Positions 43,434 to 52,119 of a stretch of 64,000 nt of DNA are shown piece after piece; the stretch's first letter is position 1; each line of letters starts with the position of its first letter. The stretch comes from Schaalia sp. Marseille-Q2122. Lineage in GTDB: Bacteria; Actinomycetota; Actinomycetes; Actinomycetales; Actinomycetaceae. The stretch lies in assembly GCF_903645355.1 (NCBI RefSeq), contig NZ_CAHJXR010000002.1, positions 1 through 64,000 on the forward strand, in the 5' to 3' direction. A program made the translations under genes and the position numbers. The notes beneath the pieces were generated by a model that was not told the origin of the DNA, made no database searches, and was given only the letters and a program-made list of their open reading frames with translations.

Positions 43434-43650
43434 TGAAAATGTTGAGCACCCCTTTGGTTCGATAAAGATGCCGAGCTGCTGTAGCTCTTTGCCGTCCTCG
43501 GCTCAACGCTGGTGGGCGTAGTGCCGGTGCCTATGAGCCTGTGCTTTGCTTCGCTCATATGCCCAACCGTGCCGCGAGTGGCACACCCTGCCGCCTTAGC
43601 TGGACTGAGCTTCTTCTGCCCAAGTTTTCCCGGGGATATGGTCGTAGTGC

Positions 43651-44160
43651 TGGCATGCTCCGTGCCAATGGCGATGAAGCGTACCGATGACGATGAAGGG
43701 TGCCGAAGGTGCGGGGGTGGGCCAATGGTGCTGGGACAGGCCAGTGGTGCCGGTATGGGTTGATGCTGGGGTTGCTTGGTGTGGATGTCTCCAGCTGGTG
43801 TGGATGGGCGCCATTGGTATGGGTGAGCGTCATTGGTAGGTGGCATGCTCCGTGCCAATGGCGATGAAGCGTACCGATGACGATGAAGGGTGCCGAAGGT
43901 GCGGGGGTGGGCCAATGGTGCTGGGACAGGCCAGTGGTGCCGGTATGGGTTGATGCTGGGGTTGCTTGGTGTGGATGTCTCCAGCTGGTGTGGATGGGTG
44001 CGATTGGTATGGGTGAGCGTCATTGGTGGGTGGCATGCTCCGTGCCAATGGCGATGAAGCGTACCGATGACGATGAAGTGTGCCGAAGGTGTGGGGATGG
44101 GCCGATGGCGATGAAAGGTACCGAAGGCCCTGGGGTGTGGCGCTGGCACCAGAGGCACCA
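43651..44160. repeat. Intergenic repeat array 2 (190-bp tandem units)
   Basis: Two full 190-bp units (43651-43840 and 43841-44030) and about 130 bp of a third (from 44031), nearly identical. Each begins TGGCATGCTCCGTGCCAATG and includes GATGAAGCGTACCGATGACG, GGTATGGGTTGATGCTGGGG and CATTGGTATGGGTGAGCGTC. The third unit diverges after GGGGATGGGCCGATGG. Open frames across it are repeat artefacts. Bases 43434-43650 upstream hold no gene I can see. Confidence 0.93.
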
Positions 44161-44359
44161 GAGGCGCCAGGGGTGAAGTGTTTTCTTTAAGTAGATAACT
44201 ATGCGCAATATAAGGCGTAATAAAATGACCATATGGTCACTCTGTGTTGAAGAAAAAGTGAGCCAGGCGGGCATTTTTTGTCTGATGTCTGAGGGGTGGA
44301 GAAACCTTCTTTCTGTGAATTTTTTGCGAGTTTTATTTTGGGATAAATGGACCCAAAAC

Positions 44360-44439
44360 GTCCAAAATGCTGACACCTCTGTCGTGATCCGCGCCACTGT
44401 GCGGAGAAGTGGATTTTGGACGGGGTGTGTCCAAAATGC
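44360..44439. promoter_or_regulatory. Repeated GTCCAAAAT half-sites before the CoA cluster
   Basis: GTCCAAAATGC occurs at 44360-44370 and again at 44429-44439; ATTTTGGAC at 44413-44421 faces the second copy as a 9-bp inverted repeat with a 7-base spacer. They lie 250-330 bases before the first gene of the cai-like cluster, in an AT-rich leader. A regulator-binding region is the likely meaning. The rest of 44161-44687 shows no convincing gene. Confidence 0.5.
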
Positions 44440-44687
44440 CTGATAGATGCCTCGGGACCAAGGTCTAGGCTGCCCTGAGGAAGCGTCGATACAGTGTCAT
44501 TAAGGCGCCCGACGAAGGCGACCAACGCTATTACTTTAAAGGTCAACGTCGATCAGGGTAATGGCAAAAAGTCGTCAGAAATAAAGCATTTCGCCACCCT
44601 TCATTTCGTGGCACATAAAACCGCAAAACGGCGGGCGTCTTGAAGAAGCTCAATACCCCTGCCCTTACTGTATGAAAGGTGGCCACA

Positions 44688-46004
44688 GTGCTGAGTATGC
44701 TCACTCAGGAACGCCATGCGGATGACCTCACACGCTTCCACCGCATCTTCTTGCTCATTCTGGTCTCCATTGGCAGCTCCATCATCTACACGCCTGCGTA
44801 CCTCCAGTACGTCTTCGACGAACCCCTCGGCAAAGCCCTCATCGCCTCAGGCGCAGCCAGCCAAGAAAACGTCGCAACCACCCTCGGTACGCTCCTGGCC
44901 GCCTACTCCTGGACGGCACTCGTGTGCTACCTGCCCTCAGGCATCGTTGCCGACCGCGTCCGTGTCCGCACCCTCGCCTGGGTAGGATTTGGCAGCACCG
45001 CCCTCCTCACCTACTGGTACGCCTTCTTCCCCTCCTACACCATGCTCATCGCCCTCTTCGTCGGTATGGGCATCACCACCATCCTCATCTGGTGGGGCAT
45101 CCGCTTCAAGCTCGTCCGCCTCATCTCCGAAGAGGAAGCCTACTCGCGTAATATCGGCCTCTCCTACGGCTTCTACGGCCTGGCAGGCCTCATCCTCGGC
45201 TTCGTCAACGCGGCCATCGTCTCCAACCTCACCGACCAGGGCGACATCATTCCCATGAGGACCCTGCTCCTTGTCCTGGGCAGCGTCATCATGCTCCTGG
45301 CGATCCTCTCCTTCCTCTTCATTCCCAAGTTCGAAGGCGAAATCGGCTCCTCCGAAGGCGGCTTCAACTTCAAACAGCTCGGCCAGGTCCTCTCCAACCC
45401 CGTCGTCTGGCTCGCCGCGCTCACCCTCTTCTTCGTCTACTTCTTCTACACCGGCGTCAACCAGACCACCGGCTACATGAACAACGTCATGAACATCGCC
45501 CCCGGCATCGTCCTCGTCGTCGGCACGGTCCGTACCTACGGTGTATCCCTCATCTCCGCCCCCTTCTTCGGTGCCGTCGCAGAAAAACTCGGCTCCCCCT
45601 CGAAGGTCATCGGCGCAGGCTCAGTCGTCGTCATGATCGGCCTGGTCATCTTCGCTTTCCTCCCCGCCGAAGCCTCCCTGGCCTACGTCGCGGTCGCCAT
45701 GGCCATCCTCTTGGCCTTCATCGCCAACGGTGTCTTTGGTATCTGCTCCAGCCAGCTCACTGAAGGCAAGGTCCCCGTCAGTGTCTTTGGCACTGCTACA
45801 GGCCTGCTCTCAGTGATCGGCTTCCTGCCTGACACCTTCTCCTACATCTGGTTCGGATCCATCCGCGACGCCCACCAGGACAACCCGGCGGTTGCCTACA
45901 ACCAGATCTTCCTCATCCTGGCTGGCGCAGCACTCATCGCCGCGATCTGCGCTTTCGCCCTCGTCGTTGTCGCCCGCAAGCGCAACGCGCGAATCGACGC
46001 CTAA
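44688..46004 (+). CDS. MFS transporter, first of the CoA cluster
   Basis: A 438-residue carrier with 12 predicted membrane helices (first at ~18-40; last near 405-430) and the loop-2 motif GIVADRVRVRTLAW (G..aDR..vR). GTG 44688 is chosen as GAAAGG lies 8 bases upstream; GTG 44679 overlaps that site. It heads a run of genes on one strand with short gaps and likely imports the pathway substrate, taking the place of the BCCT carrier CaiT of E. coli. Substrate not deducible. Confidence 0.85.
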   Translation: MLSMLTQERHADDLTRFHRIFLLILVSIGSSIIYTPAYLQYVFDEPLGKALIASGAASQENVATTLGTLLAAYSWTALVCYLPSGIVADRVRVRTLAWVGFGSTALLTYWYAFFPSYTMLIALFVGMGITTILIWWGIRFKLVRLISEEEAYSRNIGLSYGFYGLAGLILGFVNAAIVSNLTDQGDIIPMRTLLLVLGSVIMLLAILSFLFIPKFEGEIGSSEGGFNFKQLGQVLSNPVVWLAALTLFFVYFFYTGVNQTTGYMNNVMNIAPGIVLVVGTVRTYGVSLISAPFFGAVAEKLGSPSKVIGAGSVVVMIGLVIFAFLPAEASLAYVAVAMAILLAFIANGVFGICSSQLTEGKVPVSVFGTATGLLSVIGFLPDTFSYIWFGSIRDAHQDNPAVAYNQIFLILAGAALIAAICAFALVVVARKRNARIDA

Positions 46005-46013
46005 GGAACACTC

Positions 46014-46982
46014 ATGGGTCACAAGTACGACGTCCCTCGCCTGTGGACCGAACAAATGGGCCGCGTGGTCGACACCCAAAATGAACTCGCCAAAGACGCC
46101 TACGTCACCGGACAGAGCCTGGAGGAGATGCGTCAGGCCTACCGCACTGAACGCGCCTTCTGGAACGAGGGCGGCCCCGCCGTTGCCGTCTCCACCGACT
46201 ACAACGCCCCCACCCGCTACGGCGAGGTGCGCGTACGCTACTACCGGCCCAATGCTGAAGGAACCCTACCGCTCATCGTCTACATGCACGGCGGCGGCTG
46301 GGTCATTGGCGACGTCGATACTCACGACCGCATCACCCGCACCCTGTGCCACCTCAGCGGTGCAGCGGTTGTGAGTATCGACTACAGCCTCGCCCCCGAA
46401 GCCCGATTCCCTCGCCAAATCCACGAATGTGTCGACGTTGTCACCCACATCCGCGACCACGCCGACACCTGGAGCATCGACCCCGACGACGTTTCCTTCG
46501 CCGGAGACTCCGCAGGGGCGAATATGGCGGCAGCAACGATGCTGATGATGCGCGACGAAGGCACTCTTCACAGTGTGCGCACCCTGCTCCTTTTCTACGG
46601 GGCCTACGGGCTCAAGGACTCCATGTCCATGCGTCTCCTGGGCGGCAGCTGGGATGGTTTGACCGAGGAAGACTACGCCTACTACCTCGGCCAATACCTT
46701 GCCGACCCAGCCGACGCAAACGACCCCTACTTCAATATCCTCGCCAACGACTTCAACCACGGCATCCCACCGTGCTACATCGTCGCCGCAGGCCTAGACC
46801 CCCTGCGGGACGACTCTCGTACCCTGGCCGAAATCCTCTCCCTGTGCCAGGTGCCCCACCTCCTCAACGAGGTCAAGGGCGTCCTCCATGGATTCTTGCA
46901 TCACTCCAAGATGCTCGACCAGACCATGGAGGTCCTCACCGAAGCCGCCCGCTTCTACACCGAACACCCTCTTGACCGCTGA
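46014..46982 (+). CDS. Alpha/beta hydrolase, HSL-type esterase
   Basis: A 322-residue carboxylesterase: oxyanion-hole HGGGWVIGD (~residues 90-98), nucleophile GDSAGAN (~163-169), catalytic Asp in GLDPLRDD and His in VLHGFLH. It belongs to the hormone-sensitive-lipase group, which cuts small ester substrates. It lies 9 bases after the transporter gene. An esterase is not part of the E. coli cai system, so an esterified substrate (for example an acyl-carnitine or a plant phenolic ester) is possible; this is inference. Confidence 0.9.
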   Translation: MGHKYDVPRLWTEQMGRVVDTQNELAKDAYVTGQSLEEMRQAYRTERAFWNEGGPAVAVSTDYNAPTRYGEVRVRYYRPNAEGTLPLIVYMHGGGWVIGDVDTHDRITRTLCHLSGAAVVSIDYSLAPEARFPRQIHECVDVVTHIRDHADTWSIDPDDVSFAGDSAGANMAAATMLMMRDEGTLHSVRTLLLFYGAYGLKDSMSMRLLGGSWDGLTEEDYAYYLGQYLADPADANDPYFNILANDFNHGIPPCYIVAAGLDPLRDDSRTLAEILSLCQVPHLLNEVKGVLHGFLHHSKMLDQTMEVLTEAARFYTEHPLDR

Positions 46983-47030
46983 CCCCACTACCGCCGAGCA
47001 AGGACGCTCCCGCACAGAAAGTGACACGAC

Positions 47031-48164
47031 ATGGATTTCTCACTGTCTGAAGACCAGCAACTCATGGTAGACGCATTCACCGAACTCATGCGCTCACGCA
47101 ACTGGGACAAGTACTTCCACGAGTGCGACCACAAGCACGAGTACCCCATCGAATGGACCGAAGCCATCTGCGAACTCGGCTTTGACCGCATCCTCCTACC
47201 CGAAGAGCACGACGGCCTGGGCGCCGACTGGGTGACCCTCACCGCCGCCTACGAAGCACTGGGGCGCGAGGGCGGCCCCACCTACGTCCTCTACCAGATG
47301 CCCTGCTGGGACACCGTCTTGCGTGAAGGCACCGACGAACAAAAAGAAAAGATCCTCTCCTTCGTTGGCACCGGCAAGCAGATGATCAACTACGCCATGA
47401 CTGAGCCCTCTGCAGGCTCGTCCTGGGACGATATGCGCACCACCTACACCCGCAAGGACGGGAAGGTCTACCTCAACGGTCACAAGACCTTCATCACCTC
47501 CTCCCTGCACGTGCCCTACCTGGTGGTCATGGCCCGCGACAGTGAAAACATGGACACCTACACCGAATGGTTCGTGGACATGAGCCTGCCGGGCATCACC
47601 AAGGAACCCCTCGACAAGCTGGGCCTGCGCATGGACTCGTGCTGTGACGTCTACTTCGACAATGTCGAGCTCGAAGAAAAGGACCTTTTCGGCACCGAAG
47701 GTAACGGCTTCCGCCGCGGCGTGACCGACTTCGACCTTGAGCGTTTCCTGGTGGCCCTGACCAACTACGGACAGGCCTACTGCGCCTTCGAGGACGCAGC
47801 CAAGTACGCCAACCAGCGCGTCCAAGGCGGTCAGGCTATCGCCCGCCACCAGCTCATCCAGCTCAAGTTCGCTGAGATGAAGATCCGCCTGACCAACATG
47901 CGCAACATGCTCTACGAAATCGCGTGGAAGCACGACCACGGCATGCTCTCACGCGGGGATTGCTCGATGGCGAAGTACTACTGCTCGCAGGCATCCTTCG
48001 AGGTCGTCGACCACGCCCTCCAGGTGCTCGCGGGTGTGGGCATCACCGGCGAGCACCGCGTCCAACGCTTCTACCGTGACCTGCGCGTAGACCGCGTCTC
48101 GGGCGGCACTGACGAAATGATGATCCTCAGCGCTGGCCGCTCCGCCCTCTACGACTACCGCTGA
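47031..48164 (+). CDS. caiA: CaiA-like acyl-CoA dehydrogenase/reductase
   Basis: A 377-residue flavin acyl-CoA dehydrogenase. [30 protein letters not shown] and the C-terminal [18 protein letters not shown] are present. The GGT-DEM wording replaces the EGT-x-E of medium-chain dehydrogenases and resembles CaiA, which reduces crotonobetainyl-CoA to gamma-butyrobetainyl-CoA with electrons from FixABCX. Followed by caiB at 25 bases. Direction (reduction) is inferred from the company of caiB, caiC and fix genes. Confidence 0.88.
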   Translation: MDFSLSEDQQLMVDAFTELMRSRNWDKYFHECDHKHEYPIEWTEAICELGFDRILLPEEHDGLGADWVTLTAAYEALGREGGPTYVLYQMPCWDTVLREGTDEQKEKILSFVGTGKQMINYAMTEPSAGSSWDDMRTTYTRKDGKVYLNGHKTFITSSLHVPYLVVMARDSENMDTYTEWFVDMSLPGITKEPLDKLGLRMDSCCDVYFDNVELEEKDLFGTEGNGFRRGVTDFDLERFLVALTNYGQAYCAFEDAAKYANQRVQGGQAIARHQLIQLKFAEMKIRLTNMRNMLYEIAWKHDHGMLSRGDCSMAKYYCSQASFEVVDHALQVLAGVGITGEHRVQRFYRDLRVDRVSGGTDEMMILSAGRSALYDYR

Positions 48165-48189
48165 CCCCTGCGCACGAAAGGACCTCACC

Positions 48190-49410
48190 ATGGCACTGCC
48201 GACCGAAAAGCCGTCCTTTGGCGTCCTTGATGGCGTCAAAGTCGTCTACTCCGCCGTTGAAATCGCCGCCCCCACCGCCGCTGCCATCATGGCTGAATGG
48301 GGCGCCGACGTCACCTGGATTGAAAACGTGTGGACGGGCGACTCCATGCGCGACACCACCTGGGTGAAGGAAATGGAGAGGCGCAATATGCGCTCCATCT
48401 CGATGAACCCCTTCACCGATGAAGGTAAGGAAGCCTTGCGCGCCATCGTTAAGGACGCCGACATCTTCATCGAATCCTCCAAGGGCCCCATGTATGCGCG
48501 TAAGGGCATCACCGATGAATTCCTCTGGGAGGTTAACCCCAAGCTCGTCATTGTCCACGTCTCTGGCTTTGGCCAGTGGGGTGATGACGTGCAGGTCAAT
48601 TCGGCTGCCTACGACCTGACGGTCGCCGCATATGCGGGCATCGTCGCCCAAAATGGCACTGTCGAGCAGCCGATGAATATCTCCCCCTACCTGGGTGATT
48701 ACATCAACTCCCTGATGATTATCTCCTCCTCCTTGGCGGCCCTGCACCGAGTGGGCGTCACCGGTGAGGGCGAGAGCATCGACATGGCCATGTACGAGAC
48801 CCTCCTGCGCGTGGGCACCTACTACATGATGGACTTCATGAACGCGGGCATCACCTACCCGCGTCCGGGCGCCCGCCACCAGAACCTGTGCGGTATCGGC
48901 ATCTACGAATGCAAGGATGGCTACATTGGCTTGTGCCTGTATGGGGTGTCGCAAAACAAGTACCTGCTGGAAACCATTGGTCTTGGTCACCTGTGGGGCA
49001 CCGAAGAGTATCCCGAGGACACGTCGGCCCTGTGGCTCAATGGCCCCAAGGCTGACCTCATTCAGGAGACCCTGGAGGCCTACCTCAAGACTCAGTCCAA
49101 GTACGACGTGCAGCGTGACTTCGTTGACCATCGCATTGCTGCGCAGGTCGTCAACGAATTCCCCGACATTTTGGCTGCCGACCACGTCAAGCAGCGCGAG
49201 TGCTTCATCGAATGGGAAAACGCCGAAGGTCAGAAGGTCATGGGCCTGAATACCTTCCCGAAGTTCTCCCGCAACCCTGGCTCTTTCTGGCGTCCCATGC
49301 CAGCGCTGGGCGAGGACACTCGTGACGTGCTTGCGCGCGCGGGATACTCTGACGAGGAAATCGCGCGCCTGGCCGAGATGGGCACCGTCAAGATTGCTGA
49401 CAAGGACTGA
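48190..49410 (+). CDS. caiB: CaiB-like CoA transferase
   Basis: A 406-residue class III CoA transferase, very like CaiB over its whole length: FGVLDGVKVVYSAVEIAAP, EWGADVTWIENV, IFIESSKGPMYARKGITDE, VSGFGQWG and MPKFSRNPG-like FPKFSRNPGSFWR. The catalytic Asp is in PYLGDYI, aligned with Asp169 of CaiB. It moves CoA from the reduced product to the incoming substrate. Good ribosome-binding site (GAAAGGACC). Confidence 0.92.
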   Translation: MALPTEKPSFGVLDGVKVVYSAVEIAAPTAAAIMAEWGADVTWIENVWTGDSMRDTTWVKEMERRNMRSISMNPFTDEGKEALRAIVKDADIFIESSKGPMYARKGITDEFLWEVNPKLVIVHVSGFGQWGDDVQVNSAAYDLTVAAYAGIVAQNGTVEQPMNISPYLGDYINSLMIISSSLAALHRVGVTGEGESIDMAMYETLLRVGTYYMMDFMNAGITYPRPGARHQNLCGIGIYECKDGYIGLCLYGVSQNKYLLETIGLGHLWGTEEYPEDTSALWLNGPKADLIQETLEAYLKTQSKYDVQRDFVDHRIAAQVVNEFPDILAADHVKQRECFIEWENAEGQKVMGLNTFPKFSRNPGSFWRPMPALGEDTRDVLARAGYSDEEIARLAEMGTVKIADKD

Positions 49411-50991
49411 TTGGCCGTGACCCGCTCGGAGTTCGCGCCGGAGACCACCACACTGCCTGAGCTGTGGCAGCGGCAGGTGGACGACAGGGCAGAGCATGAG
49501 TTCCTCGTTTTTGAGGACTCTCACTCGCATGAGACCCGTCGTTTCACTTACCGCCAGTTTGACGCGCTGGTGAACCAGTGTGCCAACGCCCTCGTCAGGC
49601 GGGGTATTGGTGAGAAGGATCAGGTGGCGCTCTACCTCGATAATTGCGTCGAGTTTGTCGAGTGCTTGCTGGCCTTGGCGAAGATTGGGGCTGTGGCCGT
49701 CCCCGTCGACGCTTCTTCGGCGCCCTTCGAGCTGGGGCGCATCCTTCGCCTGTGCCAGGCGCGCACGGTCGTGGCCTGCGCGAGCAACCTCAGCCAAGTG
49801 CGTTCCCACCTGCCCACCACCGTCAAGGACGTCATTGTGGTGGGGCAGGGGGACGCCGAGGACGAGGACGCCGCCGCTGGCCTTGCCCGCCTGCGTGAGC
49901 TCACCTGGCATGAGCCGGACGTCTTCACCTCCGCAGCGCAGATCAGCCCCTTTGACCTGTGCGAGATCCTCTTCACCTCGGGCACCACCTCTGAGCCTAA
50001 GGGTGTGATGATTACGCACGCGAATGTTGTCTTCTCCGGCAATTTCGTCAACTGGGAGCTGGGGATGACCCCTGAGGACCGGTACATGACCTCCATGGTC
50101 GCCACCCGGGTGAACTATCAGCTCTCTGCGCTGGCGCCGGTGCTGACCTTGGGGGCGACGCTCATTATGCTCTCTCACTACCGTGCGAGGTGCTTTTGGC
50201 GTCAGGCCCGCATCCACCGCGCGACCCTCGTTCAGGGGATGGCGATGATTGCGGCAACGATGCTGCGCCAACCTGTCGACCCGCATGAGCGCGACCATCA
50301 GGTGCGCGAAATGCACTACTTCCTGCCGCTGAGCACCGCAGATAAGGACGCCTTCGAGGAACGTTTCGGGGTGCCGTTGCTCAACAACTACGGCTCCACC
50401 GAGTGCTTGATTGGCGCGGTGACGGACCCGCCCGTTGGGGAGCGGCGTTGGCCCTCCATCGGCCAGGCGGGCCCGGGTTACGCTGTGCGCGTCATTGACG
50501 AGGACGGCGCCGACCTGCCCGACGGTGAAGTGGGGGAGTTGGTCCTTCACGGAGTCCCAGGGGTGAGCCTCATGGCGGGCTACTGGGATAACCCTGAGGC
50601 GACGGCCGAAGTGTTGGACGAGGACGGCTGGTACTACACCCGCGACTATGCCTACATCGAGGATGGCTGGGTGTATTTCGTGGATCGGCGTGTGGACCTT
50701 ATTAAACGCTCGGGAGAGTCCGTGTCTTCAGCTGAGGTTGAGGGCATTATTGACGATTTTCCTGGCGTGCGTGAGGTGGCGGTGATTGGCGTGCCCGATA
50801 GTGTGCGCGGCCAAGCCGTGAAGGCCTTCGTTGTGGCCGACCCTGACGTGGAGCTTAGTGCCTGCGCGATTATCGATCACTGTTCACGCCATCTGGCGGC
50901 CTTTAAAGTGCCGAGTTTTGTCGAGTTCGTTGAGGAACTCCCGCGCGGCACCTACGGAAAAGTCCAAAAACATCTTCTTTCCACCCTATAA
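49411..50991 (+). CDS. caiC: CaiC-like betaine/acyl-CoA ligase
   Basis: A 526-residue AMP-forming ligase: P-loop LFTSGTTSEPKGV, LLNNYGSTECLIG, a DDGWYYTRDYAYIEDG-like GWYYTRDYAY, VDRRVDLIKRSGESVS and the C-terminal Lys in RGTYGKVQK. Its wording follows CaiC closely (VALYLDNCVEF, ARCFWRQARIHRAT). It primes the cycle by making the first acyl-CoA. It begins with TTG right after the caiB stop (GTG 49417 is an alternative). Confidence 0.9.
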   Translation: MAVTRSEFAPETTTLPELWQRQVDDRAEHEFLVFEDSHSHETRRFTYRQFDALVNQCANALVRRGIGEKDQVALYLDNCVEFVECLLALAKIGAVAVPVDASSAPFELGRILRLCQARTVVACASNLSQVRSHLPTTVKDVIVVGQGDAEDEDAAAGLARLRELTWHEPDVFTSAAQISPFDLCEILFTSGTTSEPKGVMITHANVVFSGNFVNWELGMTPEDRYMTSMVATRVNYQLSALAPVLTLGATLIMLSHYRARCFWRQARIHRATLVQGMAMIAATMLRQPVDPHERDHQVREMHYFLPLSTADKDAFEERFGVPLLNNYGSTECLIGAVTDPPVGERRWPSIGQAGPGYAVRVIDEDGADLPDGEVGELVLHGVPGVSLMAGYWDNPEATAEVLDEDGWYYTRDYAYIEDGWVYFVDRRVDLIKRSGESVSSAEVEGIIDDFPGVREVAVIGVPDSVRGQAVKAFVVADPDVELSACAIIDHCSRHLAAFKVPSFVEFVEELPRGTYGKVQKHLLSTL

Positions 50992-51059
50992 ACCCTCGAT
51001 AAACCCACGATCCCTTCACCTACTCACTGCACATTCACTCCATGAAAGGACACTGACCA

Positions 51060-51935
51060 ATGGCGATCAATACCGACATGGTGGGCCAAACCTTCGGGCC
51101 CTTCGTCCGCGACTACACCTTCCGCGACCTAGAGCTTTTTGCTCTGGGCTGCGGCGCGGGCATTGACGGCAAGGACGGCCTCGAATATCTCAATGAGCAC
51201 GACGAACGCGACCCCAAACTCAAGGTGTTGCCCATGTTTGGTGCCATGCTCATCGTCGACTCAGAGGTGACCCGCACCATTGACTACGGCTACAACTATG
51301 CTGGCTCCCTGCACTGGGGCTTTGACATTACCTTCCATCGCCCCATTACGAAGATGAGCGACCACCTGGAGACGATGGTGCGTCTGGAGGGCCTCTACGA
51401 CCGTGGTGAAGGACGAGGCCTGCTCGCCCAGCACATTGGTGACACCTATGACTCTGACGGGAACCTCCTGTTCACGAATGAGTCCTGGGATTGCCTGATC
51501 TACGACGGCGGTTGGGGTGGGCCGACACCTCCGAAGGACATTGTTGACATGCCCGATCGTCCCGCTGACGTGGAGGTTGTTGAGACGATCCCGGAGAATC
51601 AGGCCCTCATCTACCGGCTTTCTGGCGACTATCACCCCCAGCACATTGACTGGGACTACGCCGCTGAAAATGGGGAGCCTCGCCCGATTCTGCACGCCAT
51701 CTCTTACGCGGGTGTGGTGATGCGCCACGCGATCAACGCTTTCGTTCCTGGCGAGCCGGAGCGCATTAAGCGTTTTAAGACGCGTATTACCTCTCCCGTC
51801 CACCCCGGCTCCACGCTCAAGACTCAGCTGTGGAAGGTTGGCGAGGGCGAACTGCGTTTTGCACTCGTTGACGTTGACGCTGAAGAAACTGGCGCGAAGC
51901 CGCACTTGAACTGGGGCATCATCGAGTATCGCTGA
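51060..51935 (+). CDS. MaoC-type enoyl-CoA hydratase 2
   Basis: A 291-residue double hot-dog protein. The second half carries LSGDYHPQHIDWDYA, matching the hydratase 2 motif with catalytic Asp and His in place (the usual Asn between is His), then PILHAISYAGVV. The first half is the substrate-binding hot dog (GQTFGPFVRDYTFRD), as in peroxisomal multifunctional enzyme type 2. It would reversibly hydrate a trans-2-enoyl-CoA to an R-3-hydroxyacyl-CoA. In the E. coli cai operon this step is done by the unrelated crotonase CaiD, which is missing here. Confidence 0.88.
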   Translation: MAINTDMVGQTFGPFVRDYTFRDLELFALGCGAGIDGKDGLEYLNEHDERDPKLKVLPMFGAMLIVDSEVTRTIDYGYNYAGSLHWGFDITFHRPITKMSDHLETMVRLEGLYDRGEGRGLLAQHIGDTYDSDGNLLFTNESWDCLIYDGGWGGPTPPKDIVDMPDRPADVEVVETIPENQALIYRLSGDYHPQHIDWDYAAENGEPRPILHAISYAGVVMRHAINAFVPGEPERIKRFKTRITSPVHPGSTLKTQLWKVGEGELRFALVDVDAEETGAKPHLNWGIIEYR

Positions 51936-52006
51936 GGGAGGCGCGCGGGGTTTCCAAAGGCGTGAACCTCGCAGGCCATCCCTCGTGGACTCTTGAGCGC
52001 CCACGC

Positions 52007-52047
52007 GTGGCGTGGGAGAGACTCCACCACACTCTCTCCCACGCCAC
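52007..52047 (+). terminator. Hairpin between maoC-like and second MFS gene
   Basis: GTGGCGTGGGAGAGA (52007-52021) pairs perfectly with TCTCTCCCACGCCAC (52033-52047), 11-base loop, no T run. Likely a terminator or attenuator splitting the cluster into two units. Confidence 0.7.
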
Positions 52048-52119
52048 CACCTCCTGACCTCCGTTTCCTCCCAGCCCACGACCACCACCAGACCTTCGCG
52101 AGAAAGAAGGGAGAACACC

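Noticed and set aside
43651-44160. CRISPR array or insertion sequence
   Set aside because: Units are 190-bp head-to-tail copies without unique spacers, terminal inverted repeats or a transposase.
43379-44176. Frames on both strands across repeat array 2
   Set aside because: Repeat artefacts with unit length 190 bp, which is not a multiple of 3, so the frame changes at each unit.
44201-44443. 80-codon frame in the leader of the CoA cluster
   Set aside because: No ribosome-binding site, no domain, and it crosses the repeated operator-like words.
48127-50550. Long antisense frame across caiB and caiC
   Set aside because: Same cause: third-position GC bias; no recognisable protein.
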